Shown here: one piece after another, positions 13,601 through 25,900 of the stretch
Layout of the letters: the number at the start of each line of letters is the position of its first letter
Numbering within the stretch: the stretch's first letter is position 1
Source of the DNA: Pelodera strongyloides
Taxonomy: Eukaryota; Nematoda; Chromadorea; Rhabditida; Rhabditidae
Direction: 5' to 3'
Assembly: GCA_036852015.1 (NCBI GenBank)
Contig: JAANDG010000349.1
Location: forward strand, 89,644 to 153,643
Length of the DNA stretch: 64,000 bases
Position numbers and translations under genes: made by a program
The notes under the pieces: model-generated
Told to the model about the DNA's origin: nothing
The model's input: only the letters and a program-made list of their open reading frames with translations
Databases searched by the model: none

Positions 13601-16600
13601 CGAGGAGGGTGAATGTATCACCAATTCCGAAAATGCTTTGACTAAGCCCACAGCATTCACAAAAGAAGAAACGGAGAAGGTGATCTACTTCCAAAATGGA
13701 TGTATGAATAAAAAGGGTGCCGATTCCAAGGAAACAGGTTCGTAACTTTTGCGTTTTCATGTCCAATTCAATAATTCTTTCTGTTTAACTTAGTGAGTGG
13801 TAAAACATCAGCCTCTCATAATTGAATGTTTAGAACCGAAAACTCCCAAATTGGAAGAGACTACTGTCGGCGAAAGCGAAAGCACTGCCGCTGATGGAAC
13901 TGAATACGGTAAAAGCTACGCATTTTCCCAAATAGAGGATTTTCCTGGTCTTCATGCAGTGTTTTGTGGATTTGTTTTACCTATTTCGGTTCAGTTTTCA
14001 GTTCAAATTTCCGCTTCCTTTCAAGCACACCTTTGCGTCGAGAGTTTGCTATGTTTGCTGTCATTTTGTGGCTGACGCTTTTTGCTGGTTACCGCAAAAA
14101 AATTTTTTGCATGTTTTTCTATTTCCTTTTGAGTTTCATTTTCTTTCTTGCACCCTTTTATTTAACTTTAGAAGAAAACGACGAGGGGTCGGGAGAAGAC
14201 GAAGGAGAGGACGAGGAGGAGGAAGGTGAGGGAAATGGAGAGATCGCGGAAAATGAAGAGAACGGAGACACTACAGACACTGACACAAGCACTCAGAGCA
14301 CCAGTCAAGAAGACAGCACAGAGCATAATACATCAGATGTAGCGTCAGCGGAGATATCGCCAGAGGTTTCGGTGGAGCAGTCGGCTGAGCAGAATGGATC
14401 TGATGTGCCGACTGAAGATGAGGATACGAAAACTCAAACTGACTCAGACGAGGCACCCAAAACGTCCAGTGAGGTGGTAGCTGATAAATCCACCAATGAT
14501 GAAACTAGTTCTGAACTAGAACCACAGACTGAGGAGCACTCTGAAGTCCTCGAGTCCAGCACTTCTGTCAAAAACAGCACTCTCACTTCATCAGACACTG
14601 ACTCAATGGAAGACTTGACACCCTCACTCGATGAATTGGATTCAAATGAGCAACCAGGCACTGAAGTTTTCTTTTCTTATGTTCTGTCCGTTTTCCACTT
14701 AGTTCAAGTTTTTGTTCAGTCAGTTTGCCATTTAGTTCACCGTTTTAATGTGCGTGCCTGACTTATGTTCGAACTTTAGTTTGTTGCACACAACTGTCGG
14801 CATTGCTTCCATTCGCACAGTAAGGCCATGATATCTTTGTCAGAAAGTCTGTAATTAACCAGACGCATCACCTGAAATCCACACGAATGAGAAGTTTTGC
14901 ACAACAGCATCTGTCGCTATTATAATTAAGGAGTGGGTTTAGATGAATCCGAAGAAGTAACAAGCCAAACACCCGCCACCACCCCTGAGACTTCCGAAGA
15001 GGCAGCTTCAGCTGAAGTGGTCGCAAGCACGACACCGGCTGAACAGGTAAAAATATTGATAATAGAAGAATACAACTGAAGACACTGACATATTAAATTG
15101 GATGTATTGCAAACTTTTTTTAGGAAGAAGGAGAGGAAGCAGTTGAGGGCGATGCCGAATCAGACGATTCTGAGGAAACTGAAGAAGAGGACGAACAGAC
15201 CACCACACGCAGTCCCAGAAGAAAGGTAACAAAAGACATCATCATTCTGATTGTAAACAACTGACCAAGATAAAAACCAAATGTTCATGCAATGTGCGCG
15301 TCCTCGATTGTCCGTGTAATTTGTTGATGTTTTTTTTTGAAAACCTCATTTTCTCTTGTACAAGGTTTGTGTTCTTGCAAGTATAGATGAGAAGCAGCAG
15401 TGTACCATGTTTTACCAACAATTTTTCGCGGAAAGGTTGTTAATGTTTTATTGGAAGGGATCCAAGCTTGAAGTAAAAACTGCATAATTGTTTGCAAATC
15501 TATTAATTAATGGTTGTTTTATAGGTTGGCGAGAAGGCGCAGTATCTCAAGTACAACAAGCACCCAAGGAACTTTGGTAGCAAGACGTTGAAAACTTACA
15601 AGGGCAAGCAAACCAAGAAGGTAAGCAAAGATTAGGTAATTTTAACATCAACACATTGTATGGGTGCATTAAAAACGAACGAAAAGGAGTGAGTAAAAAC
15701 ATTTGATGATATTACTACGAGAACAATTGAAATAAATAGTTATTTTTGCGAAATAAAATATAATTGTAATGAAATAATACTGGAGTATATCAAGCGTGAG
15801 CTTGATAACCCGTTTCGGCCCCTTAGCCACAGACGGGATTTACAATTGCGGAGGGGCCATCATCAGTGTGATGCCGCAATTGGAATTATACACTAACTTA
15901 ATAAAAAATAGAAATTGTATATTTATTGTATTAGGCTATTTTTAATAAAAATAACATAATAGTGACATAGAAAGATAGAAAGGGCATTAGAATAATGAAA
16001 GAGAGAATTCAAATACAATACTGTCGATAAAGAGGCGTGACTGTCATTGGTAGTCATAGTTAAGGAGGTCTTTGTCAGCGTAAGTTTTGATAAGAGTACG
16101 AGAGAGACATAGAGTGACAGACATGCATAGTGACATTAGTAGAGGTGAATGACCCACCCATACTTATGCATATAGAGGTTATTGATCCTGGTTAACCATA
16201 TAGGAGGACTAAATAAATTGATAAGGGAAACGGATAGTGAAATAGTAGCATATTTATTAGCAATTTTAAATTGAATGTAACCATTTTAGCATATGTTTTA
16301 AGGTAAGGTTATATTTGTGAGTAATGACAGGATATTTATTGAGCGTTTTGCTGATAGTACTCAAAATGATGTTTTAGGGTACTTGTTAGATATAAGTTTG
16401 CAAACAAATTGTGCAACCTTGGATTTGAAGAAATCTATAGTAGATGTGCATCGATTAATTCTTATTATCTCGCCAATAATACAACTAATTTTGATTTTGC
16501 TACTAATACTACTGTCAAACATAGGGAACCGAATTACATTGAAGGTGTAATCGTCTGTCTTATTATACATATTAACGGTCCATATATCGTTAGTTCTTTT

Positions 16601-19600
16601 TAAGTATAAATCGAGGAAAGCTGCTTCTTTTGTGGAGGTATTTGCGGGTTCTAAAGTTAAGGAGTTGGGATATATATTACACACATTGGAAAGAATATTA
16701 TGATCATTATAGAAAATGGCAATATCGTCCATATACCTTTTAATATCCGTTTTAAAGGAGATTTGAACATTAGCGGGTATTTTAAGATACTTGAACTCAA
16801 TCATAGAGAGAGTCAAATCTGCCAATAAAGGGGAGGCATTCCCTCCTTGTGGTACACCTTTAATTTGATGAAATACATTATTGCGAAAAATGAGGAAGCT
16901 GTTTTTAACAATGTAACTAATGACGCTGAAAAGTTCGCTTTTAGAGTAGCAGTTATTACCGTAATTGTCAGAATAGAAGCATTTATTATACCCAATATTA
17001 AGATATTCTTTATTAGCGTTTTTAAAACAAATATCAAGCAGTTGGAAGATGTTATCGAGAACACACGTGTGTGGTAAATTAGTGAATAAACTAGTAAAGT
17101 CCATAATCTTAACGTTTTGGTATTTATTGAGACCAGCATTGCAGGTAACAGAGAGTGAATTATCGATTGAGATATATCGCAACTTAGTTTCATTCCAGTT
17201 TCCTGCAGCCTTACAGTAGTTTCGAAAATGAGTTTTGAAATGTTTTAAAGCTTTTTGAAGCATAATGGAAACAGTTTTAAGTGAGCTGTTTTTAGCTGCC
17301 GTTATGAATCGCATTTTTACTGTGGGTTTATGTAATTTGGGTATGCCATATATAATTGGAAGATTGGAATCATTATCAGAGCATTCAATACCTAATATTT
17401 TGCAGTATTTGATATGGCGTGATACAATGACTTCAGAGGGTTCAACTGTATAAGGTCGATAAGTGTCATTACCGCGAATTTCCGCCACATGCTCGTTATC
17501 CTTAATAACTCGAGTGATTCCTAATTCTCTAAAGATATGAAATGAATATAGGATTGGGCATGAAAAGCAGAAATTGGCAGATGCCTTGTCTACGCATGTT
17601 AAGATAAACTCTTGTTTGATCTTACGTAGTTCACGTGCTATTTGATAATTATTACCACTAAATTTTAGTTTGTAGCTAGTGGCTTGTTTATATAAGAATG
17701 AGTAATCCGGTGCGATTATGTTAGCTTTCTGTAGATGTCTGGAAAGACTAGTAGTCAAGTTGTCCATAGCAACTTTTAAAAGGCTGTGAACTTTTTCTTT
17801 TCTAAAAGGTTCGCTGAATTTTGTACCTTTACCCAAGAGCTCAGAGGCTTTAGGATAAGTGTTTTTGAAAATCTCACTATTACCGGTAATAATATGTTGA
17901 GAACCATCGTGAAGAATTATTTCTTTAGCGGAACAATACTGCAGGTATTTGATACAATTGAAATGTTAATAAAAACATTTGATACAAAAAAAATTAGATG
18001 AAGAAAGTGAAAGCGGAAACCGAGACAGAAGAGGACGAGGAGTTTCAACCTGTGACTGTAGCCGCCGCCAGCCAACAACAGGAGCAATCCGACGAGCCCA
18101 GCGAGGAGGATCTGAGAAAGGTCAGAATCCGTAAGAAAGAGGGAGTTGGGTAGGAAGTCCCATGACGCCAAATTGTGACAAGCCATTCCGTAGTTTCGTA
18201 CATATCTACCTATATTTGTACTACACGCATAAAAAGATTCTCATGATATCTGAAAAATTGTTTTCGATAATTCGTTATGGTTAGTATTTCTGGTAATAGT
18301 TTTATTTCTAAGGAAGAAGAGGAGTTCCTCGGTGGAGAAGAATTACCGCAAGGTTCAGAGGGCACAGTTAGAAAGCACAACATCGCTATTAAGCCCCTAA
18401 AGCTCAAGGAACATCAGGTAGATATAGTGCAGCCTAATGCATTACTCTCATAAAATTTCTTCTCGGAACTCACCTAGAAAAGCTCTTTTTTGTGTGCATT
18501 GTTTTTTTTTTAACTGAACCATGTTCCAAAAAATACGAGTCCGCAAAAATATTCCAAAAATGCCGTTTTTTTCAGTTGGTAGCCCAAAATTACTTCTCTG
18601 AATGGTCTGATTGGACTCCTTGTACCAAGAGCGGAGAACGCAAAATCAGAAGAAGAAAGTGCCTAGATCTGAGAAGGTTAGCACGTTTTACTTTCGTATT
18701 TGAAAGTATTCGCCAGTCGACGGTCATGTACATATGATGCGCCTTGGACCAAACACTATTTCAACTGTTTCGCATAAGTTCTCTTTTCTGAACATCATGC
18801 TAGTTCAATGGAATGAACGTCTTTCAAATGTTTTTTTTTCCGGAAAAGTATCAGTGTAGAACGTGCCTAGACATTCGATCTCACAAAACAATATCAAGAA
18901 CGCTATTTCTCAATGATTTCAACAGTCGTTGGTGCAGTTCCTACGGGGGTCAATATTCGTATCTATATATTAGCCAAAACGGATTACCCTGTACTGCAGA
19001 ATATAACAAAGTGGACCAAATGAAATCTACACATATAAAATAAATTAAAGAATGAGTATCTCTACTGAAAAAACATAGTTGTATATAAATTCACATATAA
19101 TCTTCAATGCTTCAGATGTCTCGGAGCTCTGATGCAAGTTGAGAACTGCGCCGTAGTTACCACAACCGTGGCACCCGCTCTTCCTGATGATTACGGTACG
19201 ACATAAAATACTATTTGTTTTAAATGTAAGAGAATGAATGGGTGGATAACTTGTCATAAACAAATTATGATTCCAATATTAATAACATATATATATATAT
19301 ATGCAGATCTCCCCTCTTTGGAGTCGGTGCGCTCCATCGTGGCCGAGCCCAAGGACGTCGACGAATTTGCGGAACAGGGTGAGCATGCAGCTGTTTGAAA
19401 AGGGCAGATGACAACCGTCTAGCTATATATCAAGACATTTGGGTGCATTGTTTACTACAGTCACTGGGAAGATACAAGCTCATTTATTTAAGGGGGATAT
19501 GTTTCTGTGTGTTTGATTCTAGTATTGATTCAATGCGATAAATTTTTAAATACCAGGTGCCCGTCCTGTGTCCCTTCCTTCTGTTCTCGCCGGATCCGGA

Positions 19601-19957
19601 TCTTCCTCCTCCTCGGCGTCTACTGAAATCGATGCTCAAGACTGGTCCCCGTGGCTAGGAGTATGCCAGGTTCGTTCTGTACATTAATGTTTAGTAGAGA
19701 GCGTACGAACCACGAAAGGGCTAATGCCAAGAAGCAAAGAGAAAGGGCAGCCTTCACTACATTATAAAACCTTCACATAAATTGGCTAAAACCCATCTAC
19801 GCGTTCTTTTACCAATGCAAGTGTTTTTCAGCAATTTGCCAGTGGACAGCCTTGCAACAACGGTGAGATGATCGGATTTGAGTCACGAGAATGCATAGCC
19901 AAGAACCCAGCTGAATGTCATGGGCCTTTCTTCAGATATTGCACCCTCCAGTGCTAA
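10626..19957 (+). CDS. Secreted PAN/apple and thrombospondin type 1 domain protein with acidic linker
   Basis: Seventeen exons, about 748 residues: 10626-10710, 12396-12520, 12656-12809, 13288-13427, 13584-13737, 13834-13908, 14172-~14657, 14943-15046, 15124-15225, 15525-15620, 17998-18120, 18313-18417, 18576-18676, 19116-19195, 19307-19378, 19557-19669, 19832-19957. The signal peptide is MRFLALVFLATVAIA. Exons 2-3 and 4-5 each encode a Cys-containing PAN/apple domain (ECLKTCSS...CASF; QCVATCVKDPTC...NGCM). Exons 6-12 are acidic, rich in Ser, Thr and Glu, with basic patches in exons 9-11 (RSPRRK; KKVK) that could be cleavage sites. Two TSP1 repeats follow (FSEWSDWTPC with RRRKC; DWSPWLGVC with a Cys-rich end). 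All phases agree; exon 7 needs a GC donor. PAN plus TSP1 proteins are typical of cuticle or apical matrix and adhesion. I do not recognise a named ortholog. Confidence 0.85.
10711..12395 (+). other. Intron 1 of the PAN/TSP1 gene
   Basis: 1.7 kb without a gene. It contains a short run of AAAATTT repeats near 11005-11030. No mobile element ends or RNA gene seen. Confidence 0.6.
15788..15882 (-). ncRNA. Hammerhead-ribozyme-like motif of the Penelope-like element
   Basis: On the minus strand (sense for the RT) a CUGAUGA core (15866-15860) is followed by a perfect 6-bp stem II (GGCCCC at 15858-15853 with GGGGCC at 15822-15817) and then GAAA (15816-15813). This is the conserved order of a hammerhead catalytic core. 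Hammerheads are an established feature of Penelope-like elements. A 9-bp palindrome pair (15843-15851 with 15874-15882) and an 8-bp hairpin (15788-15807) flank it. Stems I and III cannot be assigned with confidence, and the stem II loop is long (30 bases), so self-cleavage is unproven. Confidence 0.45.
16361..17959 (-). CDS. Reverse transcriptase of a Penelope-like element, 5' truncated
   Basis: The open frame is about 530 codons. The first usable start is near 17836, but the frame stays open without an ATG up to a TAA at about 17960, which suggests loss of the 5' end. RT landmarks in order: LPIIYGIPKLHKP followed by MRFITA, the DFTSLFTNLPH motif with the first catalytic Asp, KGVPQGGNASPLLADL, and the KRYMDDIAIF active site. 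The PKLHKP and RFI-A wording is typical of Penelope-like elements rather than LINEs or LTR elements. The frame is intact with no internal stop, so the insertion is fairly young. It is an enzyme copying element RNA into DNA; without an endonuclease domain this copy would need telomeric ends or help from another element. Confidence 0.8.
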   Translation of the reverse strand, partial: NCIKYLQYCSAKEIILHDGSQHIITGNSEIFKNTYPKASELLGKGTKFSEPFRKEKVHSLLKVAMDNLTTSLSRHLQKANIIAPDYSFLYKQATSYKLKFSGNNYQIARELRKIKQEFILTCVDKASANFCFSCPILYSFHIFRELGITRVIKDNEHVAEIRGNDTYRPYTVEPSEVIVSRHIKYCKILGIECSDNDSNLPIIYGIPKLHKPTVKMRFITAAKNSSLKTVSIMLQKALKHFKTHFRNYCKAAGNWNETKLRYISIDNSLSVTCNAGLNKYQNVKIMDFTSLFTNLPHTCVLDNIFQLLDICFKNANKEYLNIGYNKCFYSDNYGNNCYSKSELFSVISYIVKNSFLIFRNNVFHQIKGVPQGGNASPLLADLTLSMIEFKYLKIPANVQISFKTDIKRYMDDIAIFYNDHNILSNVCNIYPNSLTLEPANTSTKEAAFLDLYLKRTNDIWTVNMYNKTDDYTFNVIRFPMFDSSISSKIKISCIIGEIIRINRCTSTIDFFKSKVAQFVCKLISNKYPKTSF

Positions 19958-22900
19958 TATGTAGTCTCTGTACTACTTCCACACAACCAATTGAGTTATA
20001 GCCAGCAGCGTTGATTTTGTCATACTTTTTAACCGATCCTAATAACAATGCATATGTCTTGCATGCTACATTTTTTAATGCCATTAGACAATGTTATCTT
20101 AAACGATTAGCAGCCAACTGCTGTGAGATTATGGGTCTCTATCAATTTGTTCACTTGCCACCGTTTTTTGTTTGTATATTATTTTCATAAACGAATAATT
20201 GTGTTTCCTCAACTATTCAATTTTTTTCGTGTTTGTTATGATCGTGCAATTCAGAGCGTTCAGATTCTATTCAAAAACATGTGCATATTTAATAAATTTA
20301 TCTTTACTTTGTATTTTGTCGTGTTCTGGAAAGTGACAAAGCCAAGTGTAGCAGATTAACACAAGTAACCATGTACGATACATGCCAGATAACCAATCGG
20401 TACCATCTTCTGGGCATCTCCGGCAGATAGTACGTTGGTTAATTACCTTACCTTGATTGGCGGCAGAACATCAAATGTCTTCAACGCATGATGAACCAGT
20501 AGAACATCCATTAGTACAAGCTGAAATGAATAACTATGTTGAATCAAAATGCATTTCATTATGGTTAGCCTCGATATTTTTTGCGATTCGATTTTGGCAT
20601 CCAAGTTTAGGCCATGAACTGGAACCATGTCGCTTGTTATAAATCTGAATAAATATTAGACTTCTTTATGAACAAAGCACTATCTTTGTGTTCTGGGGAA
20701 TGTATGTGAATTGTAAAACACAACCCAAAGCGACTATGGGAATTGTGTCTATCACGTTGTGATGAGCAGTTCAAGTCAAAGAACGGCGACTGCTGAGCGA
20801 GGTCACCGTCAGGTCGAGAATCACGCGAGGTGTGCCGCACCCCAAAAGTTGTGAGCGAGGTTATAAGATACGTTCTATAAATGTTTTATTCGATATTGTA
20901 CAAGCTAAAAGCTTAATGGTAAGCAAAGTTTGCTGTAGTGTGAAAAGAGTAAATAGAAACTGTTAAATCCAAAAGAAAAAAAGTGCAATTGTAAAATTAA
21001 TTTTTATTTCAAGAAACCGTAAGCGTAAGCCTAGCCTATGAGTAGAAAAAGTTTGCTGCTGTATGAAGATAGTAAAGAAAAACTTCTATTGTAAATCCAA
21101 ATGAATTACAATAGAAAAACAACCAAAAACATCTTCAATTAGACGTTCATGTAAAAGAATTTATTTTTGCACTCTGGTCATTCGTCTTTCATTTTACATT
21201 CATGTCGCGGCTTAAAAATCGACATATATACCTTGCAAAATTGTTTGTTTTCGTCTTACAGAGATTTTTAATTGGTCAAGAAAGTTTCTCGTATTATCCA
21301 AACTGCAATGTATACTAATAATACCAAACAACTGTACGATATTTCGCGCAAACATCTTTCGCTTTCAAAACTGATCTTACGGTGTTATTTGTGCAAACTA
21401 TCACATCACATCACACCCTTGGAGAATAACCTAACCGAAACAATTCGACGTATATAATATAGTCCATAATAAACTTCAAACGAACAATGCGAATTTGGGT
21501 CATGTACATTAGATAACTGGGTGTTATACCGCTTTAAGAGCATTCACATATTTGTATATGCATAACTAAAATACATAAATGTAAAATGATCTTGTATGTA
21601 GTCGTCCCTCTACACAAGCTTGAGTTTTCATTTGTTTTCATTTTTTGCATGCCGATCGACAGCAGTTTTCTTTTAACGAAAAACAAAGTTTGTTTACAGG
21701 TTTGTACTGAGTTATTGGTAGCCGTTTGCTTTAGTCACAATTATTTTCGATGTGATGAAAATGATACACAAGTTAAGTGTCATACGTATTACAAATACCT
21801 TCTATTCAATAACAGATTAAGCTGATTGTCGGATTTAATGAAGAACGTGAACGTCTGACCAAAGCACGAGAGTAAGGATAACTAGTCGGCCAAAATAAGA
21901 ACAGATTGCGGTTAGTAAATTAGTTTAGTACATAATTTTGAAAAACACCAGTTGTCATTGCGGCGGCACGAAAAAAGGTATGTTGTTTATTCTTTTCATG
22001 CCGTGTTTGTGTGTTAGATAACAAATTTTTATTTTCCATTTAAGTGTCATGCACGCTTTCTTTCTTTTTTTGACAGTCTACCATGTTCTTTCGAAATTTT
22101 ATAATAAATATTGCTGACTGTTAACGAATAATCACTGATAAACAATTATGCAATAGAAGTACTCATTTGAACCAATTTCACACGGTCTCAGCGTTACTTG
22201 ATATTTTTGCTCATATGAGTAACGACTATCATACAGTGTGGACGTTTATTGCGCACCGCATATTCGCACTTATTCAAGACTACGCCTAATTATTGCAAAC
22301 CCAGACACACAATGACTCGGCGCCGTTAAGAACGCCACTACATGGAAATCCCCGAGACGGTCCAGGCCCATCATGTTGCAGACTGTAGGCCTGCACAAAC
22401 CCGTACTTTGGAAAATGAAACCTTTATATGCATATGCAGTCTGAGAAAGTTTTAACGAATGCGCTGTGAAAATCACATTTGCATAGCCCGAACTAGCGTA
22501 GCAAACGCCCAGTTATTATAACATTGCAGATCGTCCGGTGGTTCTTTTTGTTAAGACAATTCTCCTCTCATCTTCTATTCTTTTTGGAATTCTACTCTTT
22601 CTGCAAATGCAAATTTAGTATTCATGAGGGGAGCTTTTAAAAAGGCACACGTGATCCACAGTAGTATGGCTTGATTCAGCAGTTTACCACAAATGCTTAA
22701 CTAACAATAAGTATTGTACACACCTCAAGTGTTACATACACGTTACATACACTTGACACACCGAATCGATGTGGACACCCTGAACGCTGTCCTTTGTGGA
22801 GCATTGTTTGCATACCTATGAGGGTCGAGCTTGTTTTACTAGACACGGAAATGGAACAGGGAAATACGTTTTGCTAAATGTTTGTTGCATATTTGTCCAA

Positions 22901-25900
22901 AATATTTATGACGTAGGTGTTCAATCGAGTGTCTTATGGTTAGTTTTTTTTATTTTTCTTGCAATATCTTAAGACATCTTCATCAGAGAGCTTACAAGGG
23001 TTAAGAGCAGGTGAAAATTGAAAGCACTGTATTGTTTACAACCGTGGTACGTAACGTAGACTTGGTTTTCGAGGTTAGCAAAATGCTTTTATATGTTTTT
23101 GCATCTTGTTTCATCTTTGATCGATTCCGGTAACGATTTCCCTTTCCGTTTCAAAATTAGGAAAACGGCAGTTGTGGCGAACCGAGCCACACTACTCGAG
23201 AAGTTTATCAACATTGATATTTAAATGAACTCCCTTAGTATTCTGTTATCGAGTTTTCATGCTGCTTTGTCATGCTGAGCACGAGTTTTTACTAAAAACA
23301 ACTTTTTTCCACTGTTTGCGCCACATAATGTTTGTGTTTTTGAAAACTGGGTATTGAATTTCGCAAAACAACTAGACTCTAGGTGAAAAACGGGTCGTCC
23401 AAAAACCAAAGGACCAAATGAAAATAACACCTCTTGCATACCGCAGCAAAATTGACCATTGTATTTAAATATCCTGTTCCTAAATATCCTGCTATAATTA
23501 TATGTTGAATATGGTAAGCACTGAAATTTTTTATTCCACATAATAATTATTGGACTAGCGAGATTTATAGTACCAATTCAGACACTGACAGAAAACTACT
23601 TTGCAAATAAGTTTTATTTATCTTTCCTCGAAGACCACCTACAATTGGAGAGAGAGGGGGAGCGGGGGGGGGGGGTGAGAAAAACGAGAGAGGGACATCC
23701 AGACAGAGAGGTTTCGTTAAAGGGATAAAACCACGTACCAGTACTGTGTCTATCAGACGTCTATCTTCGTTCGTATGCCGATCGCCATGAATCTTATTCG
23801 ACGCCAAGGCTACTGCATGCATGATCATTTCTAATTTTCTAGGCCAACGGTCATTTTCTTTACTACTCTGATATGGTCGAGAAACCAAAACGACTACTTG
23901 TTTACTCCAAAGTCCTTCAATCTTTCATCTCAAATTCTCATCAATTGAGGTATCTGTTGGGAAAGCAACAAAAGTAGACAGTCTGTAACTAACAAACAGC
24001 GCAATCGCAAAGATTGATCAAAAATGCGGACTCCTACTGTCTATGTGTTGCAATAGTTTCTCGAAAATGTCCGACAGTAGCGGTCACTGGGAGAACTACG
24101 AAGCAACATGAAAGGTAGAGGGGTTGATGTTGACCACGAGCAATAAGCACAGTTATTCATTACAGAAGAGAGCATGAATGCAAGTTGAGAATTATCTCGA
24201 ACAGTTGTGCGAACATACGAAAATTATCCTCGTTTAGTGTAGACGGCTACCTGATATGGAATAGAAGCTCGCAGTACTTTGTACATAGAAGCTCATTAGT
24301 TGAAAGAAATTAATAGATAAAAGATAAAGTACACACCCAGTTGACAGAAATTAGCAAGCGTTATACTAAAACCGTTCAACTTTAAAATATTAGCACAAAA
24401 ATGTAGCGATCATGTTCCCTAAGTCGCACAGGCGCGTTCTCTGCAAACACTGGGCTATTAAGAACACTTAATATCTTGTGCTCTCCCTTTGGTTGCATTT
24501 GCTAATGTTTTTCACGCATTTTTAGTGCAAAAATGTATTCAAAAAATTTAGTTTCTGTTGTTTTTCTGTCGGTCTCTCCAACTCAGTATGTAATGTGTTT
24601 TCGGAATGTGCACCCGTACCAGTTGGTAACGTCCAGCATAAAATAGTGCAAAACAAGTCCTAGCCTCTTTATCTGTGATTGCACTTGGATCAGCGAGTCT
24701 CATATGTGTTCCTTTCTGGGGAGTGCTTGTTCTCAACTACTAGCAAAGATAATACAATATACTTTGAAATCTAGGTTGTTTCTTGGCGGGTTGTGTATTT
24801 ATAATCAACAATGTAATGAAGGTGTAATATTGAACTGAGCTTTCCATAGATCGGTATGAAAGTACAAGCCTTGTTAAAATGCTAAGTGCAAAAACAGACG
24901 GAGCTAGTTGTTTTTGTACTTCTATGGTCATAGACTAGTCTTTCCTACTGTCGAGCACAGACTGGTACTCACTAAGCAAGTAGGTGCCCTTTTCTTCGTC
25001 TCTTTCTCTCTATCTACTACCTCGCAGACCTCCCTCTTCCTCTTCCTCCCTCTCCTTCTCTTCAAGGGTCTGTGAGAGGGAATCCCCGTACCACTTGGTA
25101 CTCTGCTAAACAATATATTTTGCGTCAAATTTTCGTGCGTTTGTCCGAGAGGGCAACCCTAGTGCATTATGAACCTACAGAACCCCGGGTCCCCCGCTAT
25201 ATTTGCTATTTTTTTCCCTTATTAACTAACAAGCAGGCCGATGTCCAACGTGAGTTATGGTTGTGGGAGGTGCAAACAACCTAAATCTTAAAAAAATGTG
25301 TTCATTATAATCACTATAAGCCGCTTTAGGGCGTTCGGGCACAACATGTGCAACCGATAAACATCCTTAGCGCAGGAATGCGTTGGGTGGGAGCGTTGGG
25401 TGAAATATATATTTTATTTTTGCTCTAATCCAATTGCCCATGTTTGTCTGAAGCCGAGAATGCCGATAAATTTGGAACTGCAATTTGTACGGTTTTAGAA
25501 CTAGAGACAAAGCCTACATGAACTGATGTTCATTTAGTCATTGGTTCGCGTTACTGTATGGGTGGTCTAACCTTTCACCAAATCTCTCGAAACATACTCC
25601 CCAAATCGGTATCTTCACTGAGTAGGCCGGGCATTCATTTTGGTCTTTGATTTTACTCTTCGTAAACAACCGTTCGAGGTGAGCATGTTAGACGTGGAGA
25701 ATATAAATAAGCAAAGTAAAAAAGGACCGCCCATTAGGTGCATGACCCCACCCCCCGTTATAGTTGATGCAAACAGTTAGTCGCTACTTCGCTCAGTTCG
25801 TCTAGTCGTAGTGCCTACCTGACCAGCGAGGAGTCCTGGTCACAACTGTCGCATCGCAACTTGAAAATACGCCTATTTTCTTCTAATAAATCCCAAACCA

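Larger units (their letters stand above)
15670..17960 (-). mobile_element. Penelope-like retroelement, antisense in intron 10 of the PAN/TSP1 gene
   Basis: Lies between exon 10 (ends 15620) and exon 11 (starts 17998), in the opposite orientation to the host gene. It consists of a reverse transcriptase frame and a 3' region of about 600 bases with three palindromes and a hammerhead-like core. No GIY-YIG endonuclease is visible and no second copy of the palindromic region lies upstream of the frame, so the copy is probably 5' truncated. The outer limits are uncertain and I could not find a target duplication. Because the host exons and phases are intact, the element is presumably removed with the intron. 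Confidence 0.75.

Noticed and set aside
13964..14171. Hydrophobic N-terminal extension of the open frame at 13964-14761
   Set aside because: It is intron 6 read through: exon 6 ends at 13908 with a GT donor and exon 7 starts after TTTAG at 14172 in the matching phase.
23664..23675. G12 run as a quadruplex or regulatory element
   Set aside because: A lone homopolymer in a purine-rich patch of intergenic DNA, with no gene nearby; simple sequence is sufficient.
24998..25025. let-7-like GAGGTAGTAG on the minus strand
   Set aside because: The base before it is C, the rest does not match the family, it lies in a pyrimidine-rich simple-sequence tract, and no precursor hairpin is visible.
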